Assembly: GCA_003331265.1 (NCBI GenBank)
Contig: QOPV01000004.1
Coordinates: forward strand, 1 to 64,000
From: Cryomorphaceae bacterium
GTDB lineage: Bacteria > Bacteroidota > Bacteroidia > Flavobacteriales > Flavobacteriaceae
Reading direction: 5' to 3'
Length of the DNA: 64,000 nucleotides
The position numbers were made by a program, and so were the translations under genes. Shown in pieces: positions 20,775-29,733 of this stretch; the first letter of the stretch is position 1; each line of letters opens with the position of its first letter. Below the pieces are notes generated by a model, which was given only the letters and a program-made list of their open reading frames with translations, searched no databases and was not told the DNA's origin.

Positions 20775-21790
20775 AAAAAAGATTCATTAAAATTTCTAAA
20801 ATAAGTTTGATTTTAGTACTCCTAGTAATTTTAGCTGGATCTTTAGTCAGAATGACTGGAAGCGGGATGGGATGCCCTGATTGGCCAAAATGTTTTGGAT
20901 ACTTAATTCCGCCAACAAATATTTCTGAAATAGAATGGTCTCCAAATAAAAGTTATAAAAAAGGAATCATTTTAAGAAACAATGGGAAGTTAATAGTTTC
21001 TAAAAGTGATTTTACTTCTAGTAATCAAATAAATTTTTCTAATTGGAAAAATTACACAAAACATAACTATTCAGATTTTGATGCAACAAAAACCTGGATT
21101 GAATTTATTAATAGATTACTTGGAGCTATAGCTGGATTAGCCACTCTAATTATGTTTGTTTTTTCATTTTCTTATTGGAATAAGAAAAATATTCTAATAT
21201 TAAACTCTTTATTAATAATAATTGGAATGGGATTTCAGGCTTGGTTGGGCAAACTTGTTGTTGATTCAAATTTGGCTCCCTATAAAATTACAGTTCATAT
21301 GCTAATGGCTTTAGTAATTATATCATTAATAATTTATTCAATATTTAAAACTCAAAAAAATTTGAACGATGAAATTATTAGAGACTCTTTTGTAAAAAAT
21401 TTAGTTTCATTTACAGTCTTAATCAGTTTAATCCAAATAGTAATAGGTACTCAAGTAAGAGAGTTCATTGATTTACAGTATGAAATATATGGACCAAATA
21501 ATAAAGATAAGTGGCTAAATGCTCCAAACTTTTATTTCTATTTTCATAGAACATTTTCCATTTTAATTCTTTTATTAAACTTTGGATTGTACTACTTAAT
21601 TAAATTAAGAAATTATAGTTCCATTATAATTAGAAAAATTAGTTTTATAATTTTTTTAGAAATAGTAGTAGGAATAGTTATGTACTACATCGATTTCCCT
21701 TTCTTGAGTCAACCAATTCATCTATTATTGGCCACTATATTATTTAGTTATCAATATTACTGGATGCTTCATTTTAAAAGAACATATTAA
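20771..21790 (+). CDS. ctaA: Heme A synthase (COX15/CtaA)
   Basis: LAGSLVRMTGSGMGCPDWPKCFG, TWIEFINRLLGAIAG, TVHMLMAL. Confidence 0.92.
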   Translation: MKKRFIKISKISLILVLLVILAGSLVRMTGSGMGCPDWPKCFGYLIPPTNISEIEWSPNKSYKKGIILRNNGKLIVSKSDFTSSNQINFSNWKNYTKHNYSDFDATKTWIEFINRLLGAIAGLATLIMFVFSFSYWNKKNILILNSLLIIIGMGFQAWLGKLVVDSNLAPYKITVHMLMALVIISLIIYSIFKTQKNLNDEIIRDSFVKNLVSFTVLISLIQIVIGTQVREFIDLQYEIYGPNNKDKWLNAPNFYFYFHRTFSILILLLNFGLYYLIKLRNYSSIIIRKISFIIFLEIVVGIVMYYIDFPFLSQPIHLLLATILFSYQYYWMLHFKRTY

Positions 21791-22276
21791 ATGATTTACA
21801 GAATTAGAATTATACTTGATTGTGATGGAGAAGTCTTTCGAGATATTGAAATTCGGGAAAATAGTTCATTTGAAGATCTTCATTTATCGATAATAAATTA
21901 TTTTAATTTTAATGGAGGAGAAATGGCCTCATTTTACATAAGTGATGATAGTTGGAAACAAGGTGAAGAAATTATGTTAGAGAATTTTACTGGAGATAAT
22001 TACCAAATGGTAATGAAAACTACTAAATTAAATTCAGTAATAAATGAAAGTAACAACAAATTTATTTACATATATGACTTTTTAAAACTTTGGACATTTT
22101 ATGTAGAAGTTTTTGAAATTAAAGAAGAAAAAGGAGGGTCTGAATATCCAAAAAATATTTTTTCAAATGGAAATCTACCCGATCAGCCCCCCGAAAAAAA
22201 ATTTGTATCGGATGGAAAAATAAATGAAATATTTGATGACGATGATAGTGATTTATATAATGATAATTTTTATTAA
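21791..22276 (+). CDS. Plasmid pRiA4b ORF-3-like / IS1096 TnpR-passenger-like family protein
   Basis: MIYRIRIILDCDGEVFRDIEIRENSSFEDLHLSIINYFNFNGGEMASFYISDDSW matches the family; Asp-rich C-terminus. Confidence 0.7.
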   Translation: MIYRIRIILDCDGEVFRDIEIRENSSFEDLHLSIINYFNFNGGEMASFYISDDSWKQGEEIMLENFTGDNYQMVMKTTKLNSVINESNNKFIYIYDFLKLWTFYVEVFEIKEEKGGSEYPKNIFSNGNLPDQPPEKKFVSDGKINEIFDDDDSDLYNDNFY

Positions 22277-23334
22277 TCTACACTCAGCATTTCATGATTT
22301 TCATAATTATTTAAAATATAATCAAATGAAGCTTTCATAATTTCTCCCATATTTGAAGCTTTCTTAAAATTTTGATCTCTTGTAAGAGAATATATTTGTT
22401 GAGATAACAATTTAATATTTTCTTTTTTTGAAATATTATCACTAATCATACACTTTAAAATATTTTTTGATCTCTGAATTGAACTCAAAATTCTTTTTGC
22501 TATAATTGACCTTTCTTCAATTTTATATTGATCAACGGAATTTTTTTGTAATTTATCTTTAATTATTTCCATAATTCTTTTATTTTCCTTAAAAAATTGT
22601 GGTCTATAAATTTGTAAATTACCTTCATAACTTTGCTGATCAAAATCAATTGCTCTAATCTTATAAACCACTTGATCAAAATCATGAGTAGGAATTATGA
22701 CATAATTATAAGATCTCATATCACCTAAGAGTCGAATCATGCATCTTTCATTAAATTTTACAAATTCCTTAGCAATTTGAGTTTTTTCTAAATCATTACA
22801 TTTTGGTAAAAACTCATCAAAAAATTCATCACCAGGTATACCTGTAATATGCTCCTCAATTAACGTGTCTTCAAAAACTAAAAAATTTAAATTATATGGC
22901 GATAAAATATGTTCAAACTCTAACCCATAAACTCTTGAGGCATCTGCTTTTTTAACGTAGAAATAAGTAAAGTTATCATTTAAAACATTTCTAATTTTCA
23001 CTCTAAAAGGTTTTGAGTTTCCAAAAGTACAGTAATCAATGGCATCTACATTTAAAAATTTTATATTTAATTCGTTTCCATCAGAGTGTAATAAATTATA
23101 TACTTTTTTTAGGTTTTCATCAATCTCTTTTCTTTCAAAATCAGAATAAAATACCCTGACCCATAATGTATCTATTTCTTTATTATTATATACTGAAACA
23201 CTACCTGAGAACCTTTTTAAATCTTCATAAAAAATTGGAATAATAATTTTTCTATTATATGAAATTAAATAATCATTTAAGCTCTTACTTATCTTGTAAG
23301 ATGGTTTCTTTTTTGACATTAATTTTTTGTTCAT
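22273..23334 (-). CDS. Conserved hypothetical protein, possible kinase-like fold
   Basis: Long intact ORF with its own upstream promoter-like box; no family recognised confidently. Confidence 0.75.
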   Translation of the reverse strand: MNKKLMSKKKPSYKISKSLNDYLISYNRKIIIPIFYEDLKRFSGSVSVYNNKEIDTLWVRVFYSDFERKEIDENLKKVYNLLHSDGNELNIKFLNVDAIDYCTFGNSKPFRVKIRNVLNDNFTYFYVKKADASRVYGLEFEHILSPYNLNFLVFEDTLIEEHITGIPGDEFFDEFLPKCNDLEKTQIAKEFVKFNERCMIRLLGDMRSYNYVIIPTHDFDQVVYKIRAIDFDQQSYEGNLQIYRPQFFKENKRIMEIIKDKLQKNSVDQYKIEERSIIAKRILSSIQRSKNILKCMISDNISKKENIKLLSQQIYSLTRDQNFKKASNMGEIMKASFDYILNNYENHEMLSVD

Positions 23335-23348
23335 ATAATGTTTTTTTC

Positions 23349-23356
23349 AAAGGTAA
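23349..23356 (-). promoter_or_regulatory. Possible -7 box (TACCTTTG) for the conserved hypothetical at 22273-23334
   Basis: Exact TAnnTTTG match on minus strand, 14 nt upstream of the start. Confidence 0.45.
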
Positions 23357-23385
23357 CTTATTTATTATTTGGTAAGTTATTATCG

Positions 23386-23393
23386 TAAATTTG
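23386..23393 (+). promoter_or_regulatory. Possible -7 box (TAAATTTG) for uvrB
   Basis: Exact TAnnTTTG match 19 nt upstream of the uvrB TTG start. Confidence 0.4.
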
Positions 23394-23412
23394 TTTAAAG
23401 TTAAATTTTATT

Positions 23413-25383
23413 TTGTTCGATTTACAATCAGATTATAGTCCAACCGGTGATCAGCCTGAAGCAATTAAGGAACTTGTCTCTGGAATTAATGATGAACTAA
23501 AATTTCAAACTCTTAAAGGAGTTACTGGGTCAGGAAAAACTTTTACAGTAGCCAATGTAATTAATGAGCTTAATAAACCAACTTTAGTTTTAGCCCACAA
23601 CAAGACTTTAGCGGCCCAATTGTACTCAGAATTTAAACAATATTTTCCCAAAAATGCTGTAGAATATTTTGTCTCATATTATGATTATTATCAACCCGAA
23701 GCATATCTTCCTGTCTCCGGAACTTATATAGAAAAAGATTTATCAATAAATGAAGAAATTGAAAAACTTAGACTTAGTACTACCTCATCACTTCTTTCTG
23801 GGAGAAGAGATGTGATTGTAATTGCATCTGTGTCTTGTTTATATGGAATTGGAAATCCAGTTGAGTTTAAAAAAAATATTATTCAAATTGAGAAAAATCT
23901 TAATATTTCTAGAACAAAGTTTTTGCATAAACTTGTTCAAAGTCTTTATTCTAGATCAAATTTAGAATTAACCAGTGGATCTTTTCGAGTTTCTGGTGAT
24001 ACTATTGATGTTTTTCCTAGTTATGCAGACCATGCTTTTAAAATTCATTTTTTTGGAGACGAAATAGAAGAAATTGAAATATTCGATCCTCTTACAAATA
24101 AAATTTATGAAAAATTAGAAAAATTATTTATTTACCCAGCCAATATGTTTGCAACATCACCAGATGTTCTTCAAAATGCAATGAACAAAATAAGAGAAGA
24201 TCTATTAAGTCAAATAACATATTTTAAAGAAATTGGTAAACACTTGGAAGCAAAAAGATTGGAAGAAAGAACAAATTTTGATTTAGAAATGATAGCTGAA
24301 TTAGGATATTGCTCAGGAATTGAAAACTATTCTAGATATATTGACGGAAGGGAACCTGGAACGAGACCGTTTTGTTTACTTGATTATTTTCCTGAAGATT
24401 ATTTAATGATTGTTGATGAAAGTCATGTTACATTATCACAAGTTCATGCTATGTACGGAGGAGATAGAAGTAGAAAAGAAAATTTGGTGGAATATGGGTT
24501 TCGCCTTCCAGCTGCAATGGATAATAGACCATTAAAGTATGAAGAGTTTGAATACATTCAAAATCAAGTAATATACGTAAGTGCAACTCCTTCAGATTAT
24601 GAGTTACTAAAAACTGAAGGAATTTATATTGAACAAATTATAAGACCAACAGGTTTATTGGATCCAAAAATTGAAATTAGACCAAGCGATAATCAGATCG
24701 ACGATTTGATAAATGAAGTTCAAGAAATAGTAGAAAAAAATGAAAGAATTTTAATTACCACTCTAACTAAAAGAATGGCAGAAGAATTAGTGAAGTTTCT
24801 AAGTAGAATTGATATAAGGTCTAGATATATTCATAGTGATATTGATACATTAGAAAGAGTAGAAATTATGCAGGGACTTAGAAAGGGGTTATTCGATGTT
24901 CTTGTGGGTGTAAATCTATTAAGAGAGGGGTTAGATTTACCTGAGGTTTCATTGGTAATAATTTTAGATGCAGATAAGGAAGGTTTTTTAAGAAGTCACA
25001 GGTCGTTAACACAAACCATTGGAAGAGCAGCAAGAAATATTAACGGAAAAGCAATAATGTATGCAAATAGAATAACTAAAAGTATGCAAAAAACTATAGA
25101 CGAAACCTCATACAGAAGAAAAAAACAAAAAGAGTTCAATAAAAAATTCAATATAACCCCTACTCCATTAAACAAAAGTATTAATGATGTTTTTTTGAAT
25201 GAAAACAGTCAAGTAAATTTTAAAAAGGAAAATGAAAGTATTCAAGAAATTAAAAACTTATCTAAGGCCGAAAAAGAAAAAGAAGTAAGAAAGTTCAGAA
25301 TTAAAATGGAAAAGGCTGCTAAGTCCTTAGATTTCATTGAGGCAGCTAGATTAAGAGATATAATAAAAATATTGAAAGCATAA
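23413..25383 (+). CDS. uvrB: Excinuclease ABC subunit B
   Basis: GVTGSGKTFTVANVI, EYFVSYYDYYQPEAYLP, LVGVNLLREGLDLPEVSLV, C-terminal UVR motif; TTG start. Confidence 0.97.
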   Translation: MFDLQSDYSPTGDQPEAIKELVSGINDELKFQTLKGVTGSGKTFTVANVINELNKPTLVLAHNKTLAAQLYSEFKQYFPKNAVEYFVSYYDYYQPEAYLPVSGTYIEKDLSINEEIEKLRLSTTSSLLSGRRDVIVIASVSCLYGIGNPVEFKKNIIQIEKNLNISRTKFLHKLVQSLYSRSNLELTSGSFRVSGDTIDVFPSYADHAFKIHFFGDEIEEIEIFDPLTNKIYEKLEKLFIYPANMFATSPDVLQNAMNKIREDLLSQITYFKEIGKHLEAKRLEERTNFDLEMIAELGYCSGIENYSRYIDGREPGTRPFCLLDYFPEDYLMIVDESHVTLSQVHAMYGGDRSRKENLVEYGFRLPAAMDNRPLKYEEFEYIQNQVIYVSATPSDYELLKTEGIYIEQIIRPTGLLDPKIEIRPSDNQIDDLINEVQEIVEKNERILITTLTKRMAEELVKFLSRIDIRSRYIHSDIDTLERVEIMQGLRKGLFDVLVGVNLLREGLDLPEVSLVIILDADKEGFLRSHRSLTQTIGRAARNINGKAIMYANRITKSMQKTIDETSYRRKKQKEFNKKFNITPTPLNKSINDVFLNENSQVNFKKENESIQEIKNLSKAEKEKEVRKFRIKMEKAAKSLDFIEAARLRDIIKILKA

Positions 25384-25415
25384 AAAAAGGGAAGATTAAA
25401 ATCTTCCCTTTTTTT
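25382..25415. terminator. Bidirectional intrinsic terminator between convergent uvrB and hsp20
   Basis: AAAAAAGGGAAGATT-AA-AATCTTCCCTTTTTT: perfect 9-bp core stem flanked by A/T tracts. Confidence 0.9.
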
Positions 25416-25837
25416 TATTTCTTAACACTAATTATTTTTTTAGTAACATTTTGAAATTCCTTTCTTTTAGGAAGTGTAATTGAAAGAATTCCATTTCTAT
25501 AAATAGAGTTAATTTTATCAGTATCAATTAAATATGGTAATTCAAAAGATTTTTCAAAAGAAGAAAATTCAAACTCTTTAATATTATAATTATAATCTGT
25601 TTGTTCTTTTTTATTTAATGTAGAAATAGATAGAAGTCTATTTTCAATTTCAATTTGAAAATCTTCATTACTTTTTCCTGGTGCAATAACTTCCAAAACG
25701 TACTCTTTATCATTTTCTTTAACATTAAAAGAAGGATTATAAAAAGAATTTTGAGGAACATTTATATCCCAATTATTTTTAAAAAATTGATCAAAAAATA
25801 ATGGAAATAAAGATGATTGTTTTTTAATTAAGTTCAT
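25415..25837 (-). CDS. Small heat shock protein, Hsp20/alpha-crystallin family
   Basis: PSFNVKENDKEYVLEVIAPGKSNEDFQIEIENRLLSI ... YRNGILSITLPKRKE. Confidence 0.93.
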   Translation of the reverse strand: MNLIKKQSSLFPLFFDQFFKNNWDINVPQNSFYNPSFNVKENDKEYVLEVIAPGKSNEDFQIEIENRLLSISTLNKKEQTDYNYNIKEFEFSSFEKSFELPYLIDTDKINSIYRNGILSITLPKRKEFQNVTKKIISVKK

Positions 25838-25891
25838 AATGTATATTTTAAATTAAACAAATTTTTAACAATTTGAATTATACAAAATGAG

Positions 25892-25923
25892 TACCAAAGA
25901 ATTTATAATGACAAAAAGTCATT
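25892..25923 (-). promoter_or_regulatory. Shared chaperone-upstream motif (hsp20 copy)
   Basis: Minus strand reads AATGACTTTTTGTCATT-ATAAAT-TCTTTGGTA; same blocks and spacing as upstream of htpG. Confidence 0.6.
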
Positions 25924-25959
25924 TAATTATATAAATTAAGTGTCAAAATGTCTTCTTTT

Positions 25960-27150
25960 CTAAACTAACTCTTGAATTTTATCGGCAGCCTCTTGAAATT
26001 CAATAGCGCTGTAAACCTTAAAACCACAATTATCAATAATATCTTTAGCAATTTCTGCATTAGTTCCTTGTAACCTTACTATTATGGGAATATTAATGGT
26101 GTCACCCATATTGTTATAAGCATCTACAATCCCTTGAGCAACCCTATCACACCTAACTATACCACCAAAGATATTAACTAAAATAGCTTTCACATTTTCA
26201 TCTTTCAAAATTAACCTAAAGGCAGTTTCCACCCTTTTAGCATCAGCAGTACCACCAACATCTAAGAAATTAGCAGGTTCACCTCCAGACTGCTTTATTA
26301 AATCCATTGTGGCCATAGCCAAACCTGCTCCGTTAACCATACAGCCAACATTCCCATCCAAATCAACATAATTTAGACCCACTGCTCTCGCTTCTATCTC
26401 CACAGGGTTTTCCTCTTTAAGATCCCTCCATGACTCATACTCCTTATGCCTAAAAAGAGAATTATCGTCTAAAGTTACTTTAGCATCTACTGCCATTATT
26501 TTTTCATCAGAAGTCTTTAAAACAGGATTAATCTCAAACAGAGAAGAATCTGAAGAAACATACGACTTATAAAGTAAAGTGATAAACTTTGTCATTTCCT
26601 TAAAAGCCTTGCCTGATAAACCTAAATTAAAAGCAATTTTTCTAGCTTGAAAAGGCAGAATACCAATTAAAGGATCTACATCTTCATAAAAAATTAGTTC
26701 TGGAGTATTTTCAGCAACCGATTCTATGTCCATACCACCCTCGGTAGAATACATTATCATATTTTTGCCTGTCACTCTATTAAGTAGAATAGAAACATAA
26801 AATTCTTCTGGTTCTGATTCTCCAGGATAATAAACATCTTCAGTAATTAAAACTTGATTTACCAGTTTACCGTCTTTAGATGTTTGAGGTGTCACCAAGT
26901 ACATGCCTAAGATATCAGAAACTATATTTTCTAATTCGTTCAAGCTTTTAGCTAGCTTAACTCCACCACCTTTTCCTCTTCCACCAGCATGAATTTGAGC
27001 CTTAACAACAAACCATCCTGTACCAGTTTCTTTGATAAGTTTATTGGCAATATCAAGAGTATCATTTTTGTCAGATATAACATAACCCCGTTGCACGTTA
27101 ACTCCGTGTTCGGCTAAGATTTTTTTTCCCTGATATTCGTGTAAATTCAT
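25960..27150 (-). CDS. sucC: Succinyl-CoA synthetase beta subunit (ADP-forming)
   Basis: MNLHEYQGKKILAEHGVNVQRG, KAQIHAGGRGKGGGVK, GLAMATMDLIKQSGGEPANFLDVGGTA. Confidence 0.97.
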   Translation of the reverse strand: MNLHEYQGKKILAEHGVNVQRGYVISDKNDTLDIANKLIKETGTGWFVVKAQIHAGGRGKGGGVKLAKSLNELENIVSDILGMYLVTPQTSKDGKLVNQVLITEDVYYPGESEPEEFYVSILLNRVTGKNMIMYSTEGGMDIESVAENTPELIFYEDVDPLIGILPFQARKIAFNLGLSGKAFKEMTKFITLLYKSYVSSDSSLFEINPVLKTSDEKIMAVDAKVTLDDNSLFRHKEYESWRDLKEENPVEIEARAVGLNYVDLDGNVGCMVNGAGLAMATMDLIKQSGGEPANFLDVGGTADAKRVETAFRLILKDENVKAILVNIFGGIVRCDRVAQGIVDAYNNMGDTINIPIIVRLQGTNAEIAKDIIDNCGFKVYSAIEFQEAADKIQELV

Positions 27151-27291
27151 AATTAATAATTGAAAAGCTAAAATAATAAAGAATTTAAGAAACTAGGGCA
27201 TGATATAATTTTTTATAATGTTGTATATATAACAAAATGTTTTATTTATATAATAAAAGTGTTTTTATTATAATATAAAACTTACATTAAT

Positions 27292-27299
27292 TATTTTTG
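27292..27299 (+). promoter_or_regulatory. Possible Bacteroidota -7 box (TATTTTTG) for lysA
   Basis: Matches TAnnTTTG, 4 nt upstream of the lysA ATG; -33 element not evident. Confidence 0.35.
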
Positions 27300-27303
27300 A
27301 AAA

Positions 27304-28518
27304 ATGAAAAATAAAGATCTTTTAAAAGCAGTAAAAATGTTTGGTAGTCCCTCATATATTTACGATGCCTCAAAGATAAAAAAACAATATAATAGACTTA
27401 TAACTTCTTTTAAAACAGTAAAAAACCTTAAAATAAACTATGCAGTAAAAGCATTATCTAACCTATCAATCTTAAAATACATAAATCATCTTGGAGCAGG
27501 TATCGATACAGTATCCATTCAGGAAGTTCTAATCGGAATTAAAGCAGGCTTTTCACCTGATAAAATTATTTACACACCAAATGGGGTTTCAATAAATGAA
27601 ATTATAAAAGTTTCTAAAATGGGTGTAAATATAAATATCGATAACTTAAACATGCTCGAACAATTTGGAAGCTTACATCCAGAAATCCCTGTATGTATTA
27701 GGATTAATCCCCATGTAATGGCAGGAGGAAATAATAAAATTTCGGTAGGCCATATTGATTCTAAATTTGGAATAAGCATTCATCAGATACCACTTCTACT
27801 CAGAATTGTAAAAAACACTAATATAAAAGTTAATGGAATTCATATGCATACTGGTAGCGATATTTTAGACATAGAAGTGTTTATACATGCTGCGGAAATA
27901 TTATTTGATACTGCATCAAAATTTAAAAATTTAGAATTTATTGATTTTGGAAGTGGCTTCAAAGTTCCTTATTCACCTGGCGATAATGAAACAAATATTG
28001 AAGAACTTGGAGTGAAGCTGTCAAAAAGATTTAACGATTTTTGTAATGAATATGGAAAAGAGTTAACCCTAGCTTTTGAGCCTGGAAAATTTTTAGTCAG
28101 TGAAGCTGGAAATTTCCTTTGTTCGGTAAATTCAATTAAACAAACAACCTCAACAGTTTTTGCCCAAGTAGATTCCGGTTTTAATCACTTTGTAAGGCCA
28201 ATGATGTATGGCTCCAAACACTACATAGAAAACATATCTAATCCAAATGATTCCGAACGCTTTTATTCAGTTGTTGGATACATATGTGAAACAGATACTT
28301 TTGCTACTAATAGAAGAATTTCGAAAATATCAGAAGGAGACGTTTTATGTTTTAGAAACGCAGGAGCTTATTGTTTCTCAATGGCAAGTAATTATAATTC
28401 TAGATACAAACCCTCAGAAATTTTATTTATTAATAATGAATTTATAGAAATACGCAAAAGAGAAACTATAGAAGATTTAATGAAAAATCAAATTGAAGTA
28501 GAATTTGACACTATTTAA
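27304..28518 (+). CDS. lysA: Diaminopimelate decarboxylase
   Basis: INYAVKALSNLSILKYINHLGAGIDTVS, GIHMHTGSDI, FEPGKFLVSEAG, NAGAYCFSMASNYNSR. Confidence 0.96.
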   Translation: MKNKDLLKAVKMFGSPSYIYDASKIKKQYNRLITSFKTVKNLKINYAVKALSNLSILKYINHLGAGIDTVSIQEVLIGIKAGFSPDKIIYTPNGVSINEIIKVSKMGVNINIDNLNMLEQFGSLHPEIPVCIRINPHVMAGGNNKISVGHIDSKFGISIHQIPLLLRIVKNTNIKVNGIHMHTGSDILDIEVFIHAAEILFDTASKFKNLEFIDFGSGFKVPYSPGDNETNIEELGVKLSKRFNDFCNEYGKELTLAFEPGKFLVSEAGNFLCSVNSIKQTTSTVFAQVDSGFNHFVRPMMYGSKHYIENISNPNDSERFYSVVGYICETDTFATNRRISKISEGDVLCFRNAGAYCFSMASNYNSRYKPSEILFINNEFIEIRKRETIEDLMKNQIEVEFDTI

Positions 28519-28519
28519 A

Positions 28520-29716
28520 TCAACTTATAACTCCAGAACCTACTAACTCATTCCCTAAATACCAAACAGCAAACTGACCTTTTGTAATTGCAGATTGTTT
28601 TTTATTAAATATTAAAAAAACACCATTATCTGCAAAAATAACTAAAGCATCTTGTAAAGGCTGACGGTATCTAATTCTCGCTTTAACTTTAAAAGAGTGT
28701 TTTTTATTTAAAAAAATATCTTCTCTTATTAAATGTAAATCATCTGAACTTATATAAAGAGTATTTCTAAAAAGACCTGGATGTTTGTTTCCCTCACCAA
28801 CATAAATAATATTTTGATCAACATCAGTCTTTAAAACAAACAGAGGATCTTTAGTTCCGCCAACTGCCAATCCTTTTCTTTGGCCCACAGTGAAAAAATG
28901 AGCTCCTGAATGATCCCCAACATAATAACCATCACTTAATTTATAATTATAAGGCTTAGAAAGATTTCTTAAATTATCATAAGAAATGTTTATTTTATCT
29001 TCTTTGAAATATAACTCACTATCGTGCGGTATTTTGACTATTTTACCTTTTTTTGGTTTTAATTTTTGCTGAAGAAAATCAGGTAATTTAACTTTTCCTA
29101 CAAAGCAAAGACCTTGGGAATCTTTTTTATCTGCTGTAACTAAACCTTGTTGTTTAGCTATCAGTCTTACTTCTTTTTTTGTTAATTCACCTATTGGGAA
29201 CATTGTTTTACTCAATTGTTTTTGTGATAATTGGCACAAAAAATAAGACTGATCTTTGTTTTCATCTAAACCCTGTAAAAGCCTAAAAACATCTTTATCA
29301 TTTTTTTTTGTTTTTTTTATTCTACAATAATGTCCTGTTGCAATGAAGTCTGCACCTAATTTTAAAGCAATTTTTAAAAAAACATCAAATTTAATTTCAC
29401 GATTACATAAAATATCAGGATTAGGAGTATTTCCTTTTTCATACTCTTCAAACATATAATCTACAATTCTTTTTTGATAATCAACACTTAAATCAACTGT
29501 TTGGAAAGGAATAGAAAGCTTTTCAGAAACAATCATAGCATCATAACTATCTTCAAGCCAAGGACATTCTTTAGATACAGTCACAGATTCATCATGCCAA
29601 TTCTTCATAAAAACTCCAACAACATCATATCCTTTTTTAGCTAAAAGATAAGCTGCTACACTTGAATCTACTCCGCCCGAAAGAGCAACTACAACACGAG
29701 TTTTTTTTAAAGCCAT
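28520..29716 (-). CDS. mnmA: tRNA-specific 2-thiouridylase MnmA
   Basis: [54 protein letters not shown]. Confidence 0.97.
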   Translation of the reverse strand: MALKKTRVVVALSGGVDSSVAAYLLAKKGYDVVGVFMKNWHDESVTVSKECPWLEDSYDAMIVSEKLSIPFQTVDLSVDYQKRIVDYMFEEYEKGNTPNPDILCNREIKFDVFLKIALKLGADFIATGHYCRIKKTKKNDKDVFRLLQGLDENKDQSYFLCQLSQKQLSKTMFPIGELTKKEVRLIAKQQGLVTADKKDSQGLCFVGKVKLPDFLQQKLKPKKGKIVKIPHDSELYFKEDKINISYDNLRNLSKPYNYKLSDGYYVGDHSGAHFFTVGQRKGLAVGGTKDPLFVLKTDVDQNIIYVGEGNKHPGLFRNTLYISSDDLHLIREDIFLNKKHSFKVKARIRYRQPLQDALVIFADNGVFLIFNKKQSAITKGQFAVWYLGNELVGSGVIS

Positions 29717-29733
29717 AAATAAATGTAATAAAA

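Noticed and set aside
28247-28447. 66-aa plus-strand ORF in lysA
   Set aside because: Out-of-frame within conserved lysA; no start context or homology.
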